Source of the DNA: Halalkalicoccus paucihalophilus
GTDB taxonomy: Archaea > Halobacteriota > Halobacteria > Halobacteriales > Halalkalicoccaceae
Direction: 5' to 3'
Assembly (NCBI RefSeq): GCF_001593955.1
Contig: NZ_LTAZ01000003.1
Coordinates: 1 to 64,000 of the forward strand
Length of the DNA: 64,000 nucleotides
Made by a program: the position numbers and the translations under genes. Below the pieces are notes generated by a model that had not been told where the DNA came from, did not search any database, and saw only the letters and a list, made by a program, of their open reading frames with translations. Positions 18,165 to 27,486 of this stretch are shown one piece after another; position 1 is the first letter of the stretch, and every line of letters starts with the position of its first letter.

Positions 18165-18277
18165 GCGAACGCTGACCGCAAAGGAGATCGCGAGCGGTCG
18201 ACGTGTTCACGAGCGAAGCGAGTGGACGCTCGGAGCAGCTCTGTTGCTCCGGTGACGCGTGGCAGCTGTTCGCGTAA
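18140..18277 (+). repeat. Duplicated 3' end of sufS with a hairpin between
   Basis: The last 25 bases of sufS (18140-18164, ending GACAGCTGTTCGCGTGA) recur with four differences at 18253-18277 (ending GGCAGCTGTTCGCGTAA). Both copies end with a stop in the same frame phase. Between them is a 7-bp hairpin CGGAGCA/TGCTCCG at 18231-18251 and the halophile-type string CGAGCGAAGCGAG at 18210. This looks like a small insertion or local duplication after the gene. Confidence 0.6.
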
Positions 18278-18472
18278 TCATCCGCGAACCAACGAGACGA
18301 CGGCCGCAACCAGCGCGAGCGGACTCACAGCGACCAGCGTGATCCCGAGGCCGGGGTAGCCGGCGAAGATCAGGCTCGTACCGACGGTCAGGAGGACGAC
18401 GAACAGTCCGACGAGTCCGAACAGCAGGCGTCTACGGCGGGTAGTACGGGCGAGTGCCCCATCGGAGTCCAT
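18278..18472 (-). CDS. Small two-helix membrane protein
   Basis: A 64-residue protein: basic, Arg-rich N-terminus (TTRRRRLLFG) and two hydrophobic helices (about 18-36 and 41-61) joined by FAGYPGLG. This architecture is common among haloarchaeal small membrane proteins. It faces sufS tail-to-tail and diverges from the PQQ lipoprotein gene. Function unknown. Confidence 0.6.
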   Translation of the reverse strand: MDSDGALARTTRRRRLLFGLVGLFVVLLTVGTSLIFAGYPGLGITLVAVSPLALVAAVVSLVRG

Positions 18473-18568
18473 ACGGGAGGTCCGTGACGGGACGCATTAG
18501 TTGTCCACTTTTTGTCGTACTGCGGGTTGAGCGAAACACTCAGGGCGACTCGGCGAGACGGCCTCGCC

Positions 18569-19783
18569 ATGGACGGGAGTCCGGACGCGAGACGACGGCG
18601 GCTCCTTCGGGCACTTGGTGTCGGCGTGCTCGGCGGCCTCGCCGGCTGTACCGACACCGGGGACACGGACGCAGAGGACCAACCGGGTGACGGATCCTCG
18701 GGCGGCGGAGCCGGCGAGGGCGGTGAGGAGCCCCTCGCAGAGGACGACGGAGCAGCGGGGTCAGAAACGACGGACTGGCCGACCTACCGCGCGGACCCCG
18801 CAAACACGGGCCATCGGCCGGATGCGAGCGGCCCCGAGGACCCCGGGATCGCGTGGACGGCTGAAACCGGCGACTCGATCTACGCCTCGCCGACCGTTTT
18901 CGATGGCGTGGTCTACGTCGGCAGCTACGACGACAGGCTGTACGCGCTGGGGACGGAATCGGGCGAGGAGACGTGGGCGTTCGAGGCGGGCGGAAACGTC
19001 TTCTCGTCGGTGGCGGTCGCGGGCGAGTTCGCCTACGTCGGGAGCTTCGACGACGGGGTCCACGCGATCGACCTCTCGGACGGCACGGAGGCCGAGCGCC
19101 TCGAAACCGGTGGGCCGGTAGGCTCCTCGCCGGCGATCGTCGACGGAACCCTGTACGTCGGCTGTGACGACGGGAGCGTCTACGCGCGCGGGAACAGCGA
19201 GTGGGGGGCCGAAACCGGCGCGGAGGTCGTCGCCAGTCCGGCCGTCTCCGGGGGAACGGTCTTCGTCGGGAGCTTCGACGAGGTCTTCTACGCGCTCGAC
19301 GCCGCGACCGGCGAGGAACTGTGGACGGTCGAGGGGGCAGGGGAGTTCGAGGGACCCGCCGCTGTCTCCGAGGGGACGGTCTTCGTCGGCGACAGGGGAG
19401 GGGTTTTCTACGCGCTGGAGGCCGAGACCGGTGAGGAGCGCTGGCGACTCGAGACCGGTGACTGGACCGGGTCGGGGCCGGCGATCGCGAACGACACCGT
19501 CTACACCGCCAACCGCGACGGCAACGTCTACGCGCTCGACGCCGCGACCGGCGAGGAGCGCTGGCGCTTTCGGACTGGCGGGGAGGTCTGGTCCTCGCCG
19601 ACGGTCGCGGGCGATCGGGTCTACGTCGCAAATCGTGCGGGCAGCGTCTATGCACTCGACGCCGCCGAGGGAACCAACCAGTGGAGCCGTTCGATCGGCG
19701 AGGTGGTCTTCTCCTCGCCAGCAGTGGTCGGCGGGACGCTCTACGTCGGCAGTACGGACGGGAGCCTCTACGCGCTCAGATAG
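18569..19783 (+). CDS. PQQ-type beta-propeller lipoprotein
   Basis: A 404-residue secreted protein. The N-terminus RRRRLLRALGVG...GGLAGC carries an Arg-rich Tat-like signal with a lipobox Cys near residue 30, then a Gly/Glu/Asp-rich linker to about residue 65. The rest is seven or eight PQQ-like blade repeats of about 38 residues with the pattern VYVGSYDDRLYALG, VFVGSFDEVFYALDA, GEERWR. Such propellers act as outer-membrane-type scaffolds (BamB) or dehydrogenase modules; no PQQ enzyme active site is evident. The start at 18569 places the signal correctly; upstream extensions lack a signal. Why it sits between sufS and sufU is unclear. Confidence 0.85.
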   Translation: MDGSPDARRRRLLRALGVGVLGGLAGCTDTGDTDAEDQPGDGSSGGGAGEGGEEPLAEDDGAAGSETTDWPTYRADPANTGHRPDASGPEDPGIAWTAETGDSIYASPTVFDGVVYVGSYDDRLYALGTESGEETWAFEAGGNVFSSVAVAGEFAYVGSFDDGVHAIDLSDGTEAERLETGGPVGSSPAIVDGTLYVGCDDGSVYARGNSEWGAETGAEVVASPAVSGGTVFVGSFDEVFYALDAATGEELWTVEGAGEFEGPAAVSEGTVFVGDRGGVFYALEAETGEERWRLETGDWTGSGPAIANDTVYTANRDGNVYALDAATGEERWRFRTGGEVWSSPTVAGDRVYVANRAGSVYALDAAEGTNQWSRSIGEVVFSSPAVVGGTLYVGSTDGSLYALR

Positions 19784-19828
19784 CCCTGCGGAACCCTTTT
19801 GGCTGCCACTCCCGTACTCGATTTCACT

Positions 19829-20248
19829 ATGAGCATGGGATCGGACATGTATCGCGAGCAGATCCTCGATCACTACAAGAACCCGCGGAACTACGGCGAA
19901 CTCGAGGATCCCACCTTCTCGCACGTCGGCGAGAATCCGATGTGTGGCGACGAGATCACGGTCGACGTACTCCTCGAAGACGACGGCGAGACCATCGAAT
20001 ACGTCGCCTTCTCGGGGGATGGCTGTGCGATCAGCCAAGCCAGTGCGAGCCTGCTGACCCAGGAGCTACCAGGGATGAGTCTCGACGAGCTCGACGAGAT
20101 GGATCGGGACGACATCACCGAGATGCTCGGCATCGAGATCAGCCCGATGCGCATCAAGTGTGCGGTACTCGCCGAAAAGGTTGCTCAGGACGGCGCCGAG
20201 ATCTATCGGGGCGAGAAGAACCTCGACAAAACGACGACCGAAGACTAA
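19829..20248 (+). CDS. sufU: Fe-S cluster scaffold SufU/IscU-type
   Basis: A 139-residue scaffold that accepts sulfur from SufS and assembles Fe-S clusters. The three ligand Cys are in NPMCGDEITV, GDGCAISQASASLL and RIKCAVLAEK, with the conserved Asp after the first Cys (CGDE). The start MSMGSDMYREQILDHYKNP at 19829 is chosen; ATG 19835 is possible. The spacing between Cys 2 and 3 is IscU-like, without the zinc-site insertion of Bacillus SufU, although motifs are SufU-like. Its stop overlaps the ferredoxin stop on the other strand (CTAA). Confidence 0.93.
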   Translation: MSMGSDMYREQILDHYKNPRNYGELEDPTFSHVGENPMCGDEITVDVLLEDDGETIEYVAFSGDGCAISQASASLLTQELPGMSLDELDEMDRDDITEMLGIEISPMRIKCAVLAEKVAQDGAEIYRGEKNLDKTTTED

Positions 20249-20562
20249 CCCCACGGGCTCGACCCGAGTTCGGCCGTGAGCCGCGACCCCGTCCGGATCC
20301 GACAGTCCTCCCGTGGAACTGCGATACACAGCAGTGCGTAGCCTTCCGTTCTATCTGACTCTTCAAGCGCGCGTGGCATCCGCCGGTGTTCGATACTTCC
20401 CTTCAGAACCTGCCCGACACATTCGGCGCAAGTACCGCTCCGACAGTCGTAGGGAAGCCGGATCCCCGCCCGGGCGGCGGCCTCGAGGACCGTTTCGTTT
20501 TCCTCCGCGGAGAACGTCTCCTCGCGGTCGTCGGGCCATTCGAGGGTGATCTCGTGGGTCAT
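20245..20562 (-). CDS. Plant-type 2Fe-2S ferredoxin
   Basis: A 105-residue electron carrier with the cluster motif DCRSGTCAECVG and a fourth Cys in ALLCIAVP, the plant/halophile 2Fe-2S layout (C-x4-C-x2-C...C). It is shorter than the main haloarchaeal ferredoxin and lacks its acidic N-terminal insertion. ATG 20562 (MTHEITLEW) is preferred over 20589 because the domain begins there. It could serve the Suf machinery or other redox enzymes. Confidence 0.9.
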   Translation of the reverse strand: MTHEITLEWPDDREETFSAEENETVLEAAARAGIRLPYDCRSGTCAECVGQVLKGSIEHRRMPRALEESDRTEGYALLCIAVPREDCRIRTGSRLTAELGSSPWG

Positions 20563-20628
20563 ACTCGATGGGAGGGGCTGTAGGCTCACATACCCGTCGA
20601 CGAGGAAGAAAACGAAAGGAGGTGAGGC

Positions 20629-21663
20629 TTACTCTGGTTTCAGGCCGGCACCCTCGACGCGCATAACCGACTCGCCGTCGGGGAGGTTCGGTGCGTCGAC
20701 GAGGCGAACGATCCGCTTGTTACCCTTCGATTTCCGCAGATACATCCGAAAGGTGGACTTGTGCCCGAGGATGTTCCCGCCGATGGGCTGGGTCGGATCC
20801 CCGAAGAAGGAATCGGGGTTCGAGGCGACCTGGTTGGTCACGAGGATCGCGGTGTTGTAGAGGTCGGCGATCCGCGAGAGGTCGTGGAGGTGCTTGTTGA
20901 GCTTCTGCTGGCGTTCTGCGAGCTGGCCACGCCCGACGTACTCCGCACGGAAGTGCGCGGTGAGCGAGTCGACACAGACCAGTCGGACCGGCCACTCGCT
21001 CTCTTCGTTGTCGGCGACGAGCTCCTTTGCCTTCTCGGCCAGCAGCATCTGGTGGTTGGAGTTGAACGCCTTTGCGACGTGGATCTTGTCCAGCACGTCC
21101 TCGACGAGCGCATCGAGTGCGACCTCGTCTTCGGGTCCGCCGTCGATCTCGCGGTCTGCGAGCATCGCTTTGAGGACGTCGTCCTCCAGTCCGCGGACCA
21201 TGTCGTCGATCCGTTCGGGACGGAAGGTGTCCTCCGAATCGATGAAGATCGCACTCCCCTCCAATCCGCCCTGCTCACTGGGGAGCTGGACGTTGACTGC
21301 GAGCTGGTGGGTGACCTGCGATTTTCCGGCCCCGAACTCGCCGTAGACCTCGGTGATCGACTGGGTCTCGACGCCACCGCCGAGCATCTCGTCGACCTCG
21401 GGGATCTGCCACGAGAGCTTCCCGATGCGCTCGCGACGCTCTAGCACTGTCGATCCGGTCTCGAAGCCGCCGACGTCGGCGGCCTTGCGGGCGGCACGGA
21501 TGATATCGGCGGCGCTCGACTCGCCGACGTCAGCGGTGTTCGAGAGTTCAGCGGGGCTCGCTACTGCGAGTCCGGTGTAGGAGTCGTAGCCGTTGTCGAT
21601 GAGCTTCTCGGCGGTTGCCGGGCCGACGCCGGGGAGGTCTTCGAGGTCTGATTCTGCTGCCAT
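20629..21663 (-). CDS. radA: DNA repair and recombination protein RadA
   Basis: A 344-residue archaeal RecA/Rad51 recombinase for homologous strand exchange. N-terminal helix-hairpin-helix ([19 protein letters not shown]), Walker [10 protein letters not shown] near residue 107, Walker [16 protein letters not shown], and the L2/ATP-cap region [18 protein letters not shown]...ILVTNQV. No intein. Start [10 protein letters not shown] at 21663; an in-frame ATG at 21669 adds two residues. Confidence 0.97.
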   Translation of the reverse strand: MAAESDLEDLPGVGPATAEKLIDNGYDSYTGLAVASPAELSNTADVGESSAADIIRAARKAADVGGFETGSTVLERRERIGKLSWQIPEVDEMLGGGVETQSITEVYGEFGAGKSQVTHQLAVNVQLPSEQGGLEGSAIFIDSEDTFRPERIDDMVRGLEDDVLKAMLADREIDGGPEDEVALDALVEDVLDKIHVAKAFNSNHQMLLAEKAKELVADNEESEWPVRLVCVDSLTAHFRAEYVGRGQLAERQQKLNKHLHDLSRIADLYNTAILVTNQVASNPDSFFGDPTQPIGGNILGHKSTFRMYLRKSKGNKRIVRLVDAPNLPDGESVMRVEGAGLKPE

Positions 21664-21772
21664 ACCCATCCCTTGTTCCCAGATCCGTATAAACGCTCGT
21701 TAACAGGAAGGTGAAAGTATAATTGACCGACGGAAGGGGGAACGGATCACAGCGGTCCGAACGTTTACCCGG

Positions 21773-22378
21773 CTAGTCCCACGGGTGATTGCCTGGGGAC
21801 TCGGGCCACAGAGGATACCAGTAGTCGGTATCGTCCTCGACGCCGAGTTCCCCGTCCAGAACGCTCTGAAGTTTGAACTCGACCGACTGATCGCGTTCGC
21901 GGCCTCGCGTCGGCGCGAAGGGATAGTAGGCGCCCCGGCGGAACGAGTAGACCCAGTAGACGTAGTTCGAGTCCTTTTCGAAGGTAAAGAGCGCCGCCAA
22001 CAGTCTGGATCCGTAGCCTCGCTCGATGAACGTGTCGGCCGCGAAGTGGATGCTGGTGACGAGGTCCTCGGGGTCCGAGTCGGTGAGGACGACCCAGTGG
22101 TATCCCTGCTGATCCATCCGAATCGAAGCGCTGGTTCCGGTCTCGGCCTCGCCGGCTTCGAGGATGTCCCGGACCTCCCGGAGGGTGTCCTCGAAGTCCG
22201 TGCTGTCGACGCTCGAAAAGCAGAGCGCCGCGGTGCCCTCGTTGGGGAAGTCGAGATCGGCCTCCATGGTCATGTAGGCCGTACTCATCCCGAAGAGGTC
22301 CTCGGGATCGGCCTCGCGGGTGGCGTCGTGCTCCGCGCTGTTACCCAAGACCGCACGAATAGTATCCATGATGCCCAT
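21773..22378 (-). CDS. pspAB: PspA-associated protein PspAB
   Basis: A 201-residue soluble acidic protein. Sequence (MGIMDTIRAVLGNS...DPEDLFGMSTAYMTME...GAYYPFAPTRGRERD...WPESPGNHPWD) and its position next to htpX match the PspAB family found beside HtpX and PspA genes. It is thought to belong to an envelope-stress response. It is 60 bases after htpX on the same strand and probably in one operon. Confidence 0.75.
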   Translation of the reverse strand: MGIMDTIRAVLGNSAEHDATREADPEDLFGMSTAYMTMEADLDFPNEGTAALCFSSVDSTDFEDTLREVRDILEAGEAETGTSASIRMDQQGYHWVVLTDSDPEDLVTSIHFAADTFIERGYGSRLLAALFTFEKDSNYVYWVYSFRRGAYYPFAPTRGRERDQSVEFKLQSVLDGELGVEDDTDYWYPLWPESPGNHPWD

Positions 22379-22438
22379 ATCCCACGATGGGACACCGGAA
22401 GTAAAGGTGTTGTAGGTCGCGGCCTCGTCCGGTCGGTT

Positions 22439-23314
22439 TCAGGCCGTTTCGAGTTCGCGTTCGAGGTCGCGGAGCTTCTCGATCCGACGCTCGGTCGGGG
22501 GATGGGTACTCGCGATCCTACCGATGAAACCCGAGCGAATCGGGATGATGAAAAACGCGTTCATCTCGGCCTGCTCGCGGAGGTCCTCCTTCGGGACGCT
22601 GTCCATCCGTCCGGAGATCTTCATCAGCGCGCTCGCGAGCGCGGAGGGTTTGCCGGTGATGGTCGCCGCGCCGCGGTCGGCGCTGTACTCGCGATAGCGC
22701 GAGAGCGCCCGGATGAGTAGGAAACTGATCGCCCAGACGACCAGCGAGACGAGGATCGCGACCCAGATCGGCGCTTGGTTCCTGCTGTCGCCACCGCCGC
22801 TGAACAGCCAGCCCCAGCGAACGATGATGAAGGCGATCGTCGAGAGAAACGACGCGATGGTCATCACCATCACGTCACGGTTCTTGATGTGGGCGAGTTC
22901 GTGAGCGAGCACGCCCTCTAGCTCCTCGCGATCGAGCGTGTTCATGATGCCCGTCGTCACGCAGACGGTCGCGTTCTTCTGGTTTCGCCCCGTCGCGAAG
23001 GCGTTGGGAACCCGCGAGTCGGCGACCGCCACCTTCGGCTTGGGGAGGTCGGCCTGTCGCGAGAGCCGGGTAACCATATCGTGAAGCGCCGGCTGTTCGT
23101 CCTCGCTGACCTCGTGTGCGCCCATGCTTTTGAGCGCGAGCGTGTCGCTGAAGTAGTACTGGAGGAGCGAGAACCCCCCGAGCATGATCAGCATGGGGAT
23201 GACGTTCCCGAAGTACGCGACCAGTAGCCCGGCGAAGACGATATAGAGGGCGAACAGGAGGAACCCGGTCAGGGCCATCCGGCCACGTAGCCCCCAGTCC
23301 GTTTGCCACTGCAT
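22439..23314 (-). CDS. htpX: Membrane zinc metalloprotease HtpX
   Basis: A 291-residue M48 protease for membrane protein quality control. Two N-terminal helices (residues 12-55), the zinc motif HELAHIKNRDV (about 139-149), two more helices, and a third ligand in SADRGAATITGKP. The C-terminus STHPPTERRIEKLRDLE is typical. Co-directional with pspAB. Confidence 0.95.
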   Translation of the reverse strand: MQWQTDWGLRGRMALTGFLLFALYIVFAGLLVAYFGNVIPMLIMLGGFSLLQYYFSDTLALKSMGAHEVSEDEQPALHDMVTRLSRQADLPKPKVAVADSRVPNAFATGRNQKNATVCVTTGIMNTLDREELEGVLAHELAHIKNRDVMVMTIASFLSTIAFIIVRWGWLFSGGGDSRNQAPIWVAILVSLVVWAISFLLIRALSRYREYSADRGAATITGKPSALASALMKISGRMDSVPKEDLREQAEMNAFFIIPIRSGFIGRIASTHPPTERRIEKLRDLERELETA

Positions 23315-23435
23315 ACCCGGGATACGGTCCCGAACATCTAAAGGGTTGAGTATTTCCCGTGGGACGGGGGGCGGGTTCGGTCTCGCTGCGCTAGCGGAGC
23401 GCGACGCTTAACCGAATCAAGCCGATAGCTCGGGT

Positions 23436-24551
23436 ATGAGCCGATCCGCCTTCTGCCCTCGCTGTGGAGAGCCCGTCGAGGGCGGCGATCGCCCGGAGCT
23501 ACCGGGTGCGCCCGCTGCCGCCGAAACGGGGCTCTGTGACGCCTGTTACTTCGAGGACTTCGAACTCGTCTCCGCACCCGAGAAGCTCACTATTCGCGTG
23601 TGTGCCCAGTGTGGGGCCGTCCACCGCGGGAACCGTTGGGTCGATGTCGGCGCCGAGGATTATACCGACGTGGCGATCGATGCCGTGGCCGAGTCGCTGG
23701 GCGTGCATCTGGACGCGGCGGAGGTCGCCTGGCAGGTCGAACCCGAGCAGGTCGATCAGAACACGATCCGGATGCACTGTCTGTTCACCGGTGTGGTCCG
23801 CGGTGAGGCGATCGAGGAGGAGGTCGTCGTCCCGGTGACGATCTCCCGGGAGACCTGCACGCGCTGTGGCCGGATCGCGGGCAGTTACTACGCGAGCGTC
23901 GTCCAACTGCGTGCGAGAGAGCGGACGCCAACCAAAGAGGAGCGCGAGGCGGCGAAGGAGATCTCACACGAGATCGTCGAGGAGATGGAGGCGACGGGGG
24001 ATCGAAACGCGTTCGTCACCGAGATCGACGACACCGCGGACGGCGTCGACGTCAAAGTGTCGACCACGAACATCGGCAAGAAGATCTCCCAGCGTCTCGT
24101 GAACCGCTTCGGCGGCTCGTTCAGCGATTCGGAGACGCTCGTTACTGAGGACGAGGACGGAAACGAGGTCTACAGAGTCACCTACGCGGTGCGACTGCCG
24201 CCGTTTACGAAAGGGGACGTCATCGACCCCGAGGACGGCGAGGGACCGGTGCTCGTGGGGAGCGCGCGGGGCACCGTCAAGGGCCGGCGCCTCGCGACCG
24301 GCGAGCGCTACGAGTCGGGTTTCGAGGAGGGCGACGCGCCCGAGGCTCGCCGGCTCGGACGGCGCGAGGACGCCCAGCAGACGACGCTCGTCTCCGTCGA
24401 GGACGAGCGGGCGGTCCAGGTGCTCGACCCCGAGACCTACGAGTCGAAGACCATCCCTCGACCCGACTTCCTCGACACCGAGTCGGGAACCGTTTCGGTG
24501 TTGAAGAGCCGCGCCGGATTGCACGCCGTCCCCGAGGACGGGCCGGAATGA
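23436..24551 (+). CDS. NMD3-family 60S/50S ribosome-associated protein
   Basis: A 371-residue homologue of the N-terminal domains of eukaryotic NMD3, the large-subunit export adaptor. Four zinc-type pairs are visible: CPRCGEPV, CDACYFEDF, CAQCGAVHRG and CTRCGRIAGSYY, followed by an alpha/beta region (TTNIGKKISQRLVNRFGGSF) and an OB-like domain. In archaea, without a nucleus, it probably aids late large-subunit maturation. Overlaps the next gene by 4 bases. Confidence 0.9.
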   Translation: MSRSAFCPRCGEPVEGGDRPELPGAPAAAETGLCDACYFEDFELVSAPEKLTIRVCAQCGAVHRGNRWVDVGAEDYTDVAIDAVAESLGVHLDAAEVAWQVEPEQVDQNTIRMHCLFTGVVRGEAIEEEVVVPVTISRETCTRCGRIAGSYYASVVQLRARERTPTKEEREAAKEISHEIVEEMEATGDRNAFVTEIDDTADGVDVKVSTTNIGKKISQRLVNRFGGSFSDSETLVTEDEDGNEVYRVTYAVRLPPFTKGDVIDPEDGEGPVLVGSARGTVKGRRLATGERYESGFEEGDAPEARRLGRREDAQQTTLVSVEDERAVQVLDPETYESKTIPRPDFLDTESGTVSVLKSRAGLHAVPEDGPE

Positions 24552-25564
24552 GCGACGATCCGCTCGCGGCGATCGTCCCGAAGAAGGAGGGGGAGGAGGC
24601 GATCGCCGCGCTCCGCGAGGAGGGCGTCTACGACGATTCGAGGAGCGTACGCGAGGCGGGCAGCGACGCGCTCGCACTGCCCGTGATTCGTCCCCCGAAA
24701 GGGACCGAGGTCCACGAGGTGATCCGCCAGCCCGATCCCGAGCCACGGGCCCCCGGCCTGGCGGACCTGCTGGCCGAGCGGGGCTGGGACGACGCGGAGA
24801 TCGAACGCGCGCCCAAATCGTGGGCGGTCATCGGGAGCGTGATCCTCGCGGACTTCGGGGGCTGTCCCCGCGAGCGAGAGATCGGCGAGGCACTGCTGGA
24901 ACTCCACGGCGGCGCGGATACGGTCCTCGCACGCGAGGGGATCTCCGGCGAGCACCGCGAGCCGTCCGTGAGAGCCGTTGCGGGCGCGGGCGACACCGAG
25001 ACGGTCCACACCGAACACGGGACGGAATACGCGCTGGACCTATCGAAGGTGATGTTCTCGCCGGGCAACAAGGCGGAACGCGCGCGGATGGGCGAGGTCG
25101 TAGAACAGGGCGAACGCGTACTTGACATGTTCGCCGGGATCGGCTACTTCACCCTGCCGATGGCGCGCGCCGGCGCGGGCGTGACGGCCGTCGAACGGAA
25201 CCCCGTCGCGTTCCGATACCTGCTCGAGAACGCGGTACTGAACGGCGTCGAGGAACGTATCGACGCCTACCGGGCGGACTGCCGGGACGTCGAGGTGCAG
25301 GGGATCGACCGCGTGGTGATGGGCTACTACGAGGCCCACGACTACCTCCCAGCGGCGTTGGAGGCGCTGGGGGACGGCAGCGTCCTCCACATGCACGAGG
25401 CGACCCCTGAAGCCGAACTGTGGGAACGACCCGTCTCGCGGCTCCGGGAGGCCGGGAAAACCGCCGGTAGGGACGTCGAGGTCCTCGACGAACGGCGAGT
25501 GAAGAGCCACAGCGCGGGGGTCGCCCACGTCGTCGTCGACGCCCGGATCGGCCGGAGCCGTTAA
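24548..25564 (+). CDS. tRNA G37-modification SAM enzyme (TYW2/Trm5 family)
   Basis: A 338-residue Rossmann SAM enzyme. The linker motif MFSPGNKAERARMGEV precedes motif I DMFAGIGYFTLPMARAG, then VERNPVAFRYLLENAVLNGV and MGYYEAHDYLPAALEAL. The pattern MFSxGNxxER favours the TYW2/Taw2 branch (aminocarboxypropyl transfer to wyosine at tRNA-Phe position 37) over Trm5 (m1G37 methylation), but I cannot exclude either. Coupled to the NMD3 gene by an ATGA overlap. Confidence 0.8.
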   Translation: MSDDPLAAIVPKKEGEEAIAALREEGVYDDSRSVREAGSDALALPVIRPPKGTEVHEVIRQPDPEPRAPGLADLLAERGWDDAEIERAPKSWAVIGSVILADFGGCPREREIGEALLELHGGADTVLAREGISGEHREPSVRAVAGAGDTETVHTEHGTEYALDLSKVMFSPGNKAERARMGEVVEQGERVLDMFAGIGYFTLPMARAGAGVTAVERNPVAFRYLLENAVLNGVEERIDAYRADCRDVEVQGIDRVVMGYYEAHDYLPAALEALGDGSVLHMHEATPEAELWERPVSRLREAGKTAGRDVEVLDERRVKSHSAGVAHVVVDARIGRSR

Positions 25565-25588
25565 TTGGGTCGAACGGGTTTCGGGGAC

Positions 25589-25669
25589 ATGGACAGACAA
25601 CAGGTCATCGCGCTCGTTCTCGTGGCCCTGATGGTCGGCTCGATGATCGGTAGCCTCGCGCTGATCTAG
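25589..25669 (+). CDS. 26-residue single-helix membrane peptide
   Basis: ATG at 25589 opens MDRQQVIALVLVALMVGS, one transmembrane helix with a charged N-terminus and no other domain. The stop TAG overlaps the helicase stop in a CTAG shared by both strands, the same junction type seen at established genes in this window. It follows the tRNA enzyme gene by 24 bases, with a weak GGGG element ahead. Function unknown. Confidence 0.55.
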   Translation: MDRQQVIALVLVALMVGSMIGSLALI

Positions 25670-27447
25670 CCGTCGCCCCAGACGTCGTTCAGCGGGTGGT
25701 TCGCACGTCCGTTCGAGCGCGAGGACGCCGAGGAACCGTCGGGAGAGCGGGTCGACCGGGACCCGGATACCTGCCGGGAACGTGACTGATCGGGCCGCGT
25801 CCGCGAGCGGTCCCCGCCCGCCCCCGTACTCGCCTCGAAGGCCGGCAACTCGGGCGGGACCATCCGCTCGACCTGCGCTTCGAACCACGGCGGCATCTCC
25901 CCTCGCGTGCGCTCAAAGAGGTCGAGCAGGCTCGAATCCGCCAGATAGGTCGCTCCCTGATCCTCGGGCGAACGGACGACCCGTCCGCAGGCCTGGATCA
26001 CGGTGCGGAGCGCCGCCCGGTGATACCACGCCCACTGGCCGCGTTCGAGGCGGTGGGCCACCCGCGAGTCGTTCGTGTTCAGGTAGGGCGCCTTACAGAG
26101 CACCTGCCAGCGCGCGAGATCCCCCTCTAGATCGAGCGCCTCCTCCATCTTCACCGAGAGGAAGACGTCCGCGCCCCCGCTCGCCTTCCACGCTTCGAGG
26201 GCCGCGTTGCGGTCCTCGCGGTCGTGGGTCCGCACCCGGTCGCCGACGCCGAAATCGGCGAGGAGGTCGGCGAGGCGCTCCTGGATCGCGTACGAGTGGG
26301 CGTGGACGATCCCCTTGTGATCGCTGTGCTCGGCCATGATCCGGACGAGGACGCGCGCGACCCTCGGGATCGTCTCCTCTCGTTCATCGTAGGTCATCTT
26401 CCCCTGCGTGACGTCGTATAGGGGGCGGTTCTCGACGGGAAACGTATGCCCGACGTCGACGAGCGCGACCCGGTCGGGATCGAGGCCGACCCCCCGACAA
26501 AACGCCTCCTTGTTCAGGATCGTCGCCGAAAGCAGGGCAAAGCGGTTCGCTCGCTCCCAGACGGTATGCGAGAGGTAGCGCTCGGGGTTCATCGGCTTGA
26601 TCGACAGCGAGCCCTCTTCGCCCCGGTCGACAGCCCACGTCGTCGGGCTCTCGGGGTCCCGGTAGTCCGTGACGAACCAGTCGAGTTCCGAGATCAGCTC
26701 CTGCAGACGGTCGCGTTCGGCGGCCTCGTTGGGGGTGAGTTCCTCGCGTGCGAGCAGGTCGTCCTTCCGGCGGGCGCAGGTCTGAGACAGGGAATCGGCG
26801 TAGCGGGCCGCCCGAGAAACCGAGGCGATCTCGGGTACGGAAAGGTCCTCCCACATCGGCACGGTTCGCGGACCGAGGTCGATGGTCGCGTACATCTCGG
26901 CCCAGTCGGCGAGCCCGTGGGCCTCGTCGATCACACAGACGTCCCGCGTGCGGAAGACCTCCGAGCCGGCGGTCTGCATGAAGTAGGCGAGCGTCATCGC
27001 CGCGATCGCCCGGTTGGAGGCGATCGCCCGATCCGAGAAGTACGGACAGCGGTGTTTCACTGCACAGTCGTAGCCCCGTTCCCGCACGCAGGGCGCGCGG
27101 TTCACTTTCGTGTCCTCCTCGCCGGGCAGGAGACACGTGTAATTGCCCTTCCCGCGGATGACCTGAAGGTCCGAAAGCAGCGGGTCGCTCGCCACGTCGT
27201 CCAGTTGCGACACCTGCGGCGTAGTGTAGTACGCGCCGGTCGCCTGTTTGGGTTCGGCCTCCTCGGGAGTCCTCGCGGCCCCGCAGATCGCGCGGGCCAG
27301 TAGCGACTTGCCGCTGCCGGTGGGCGCACGCACCAGTACCACGTCGTTTCCGGCCTCGAACGCTTGGCGGATATCGGACAGAGCCTCGCGCTGGTTGCCC
27401 CGGTAGGAGGGCGCGGGGAACTCGCTCTCGATGCGGGCGGACTGCAC
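25666..27447 (-). CDS. Rad3/XPD-DinG-like Fe-S DNA helicase
   Basis: A 593-residue superfamily 2 helicase. Motif I APTGSGKSLLARA (about residue 40), Fe-S domain Cys in NYTCLLPG, APCVRERGYDC and KHRCPYFSD, the DEAH box CVIDEAHGLADW, motif V/VI QACGRVVRSPEDQG. The family unwinds DNA 5'-3' in repair. The last 70 residues are Ser/Arg-rich and disordered. Ends against the small peptide gene in a shared CTAG. Confidence 0.9.
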   Translation of the reverse strand: MQSARIESEFPAPSYRGNQREALSDIRQAFEAGNDVVLVRAPTGSGKSLLARAICGAARTPEEAEPKQATGAYYTTPQVSQLDDVASDPLLSDLQVIRGKGNYTCLLPGEEDTKVNRAPCVRERGYDCAVKHRCPYFSDRAIASNRAIAAMTLAYFMQTAGSEVFRTRDVCVIDEAHGLADWAEMYATIDLGPRTVPMWEDLSVPEIASVSRAARYADSLSQTCARRKDDLLAREELTPNEAAERDRLQELISELDWFVTDYRDPESPTTWAVDRGEEGSLSIKPMNPERYLSHTVWERANRFALLSATILNKEAFCRGVGLDPDRVALVDVGHTFPVENRPLYDVTQGKMTYDEREETIPRVARVLVRIMAEHSDHKGIVHAHSYAIQERLADLLADFGVGDRVRTHDREDRNAALEAWKASGGADVFLSVKMEEALDLEGDLARWQVLCKAPYLNTNDSRVAHRLERGQWAWYHRAALRTVIQACGRVVRSPEDQGATYLADSSLLDLFERTRGEMPPWFEAQVERMVPPELPAFEASTGAGGDRSRTRPDQSRSRQVSGSRSTRSPDGSSASSRSNGRANHPLNDVWGDG

Positions 27448-27486
27448 TACCGGAGACGGGGCCGGGACGGCCCTAAAGGTAGCGCC

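Noticed and set aside
18204..18222. CGAGCGAAGCGAG as a specific regulatory repeat
   Set aside because: A common low-complexity string in haloarchaeal DNA; meaningful only as part of the sufS tail duplication.
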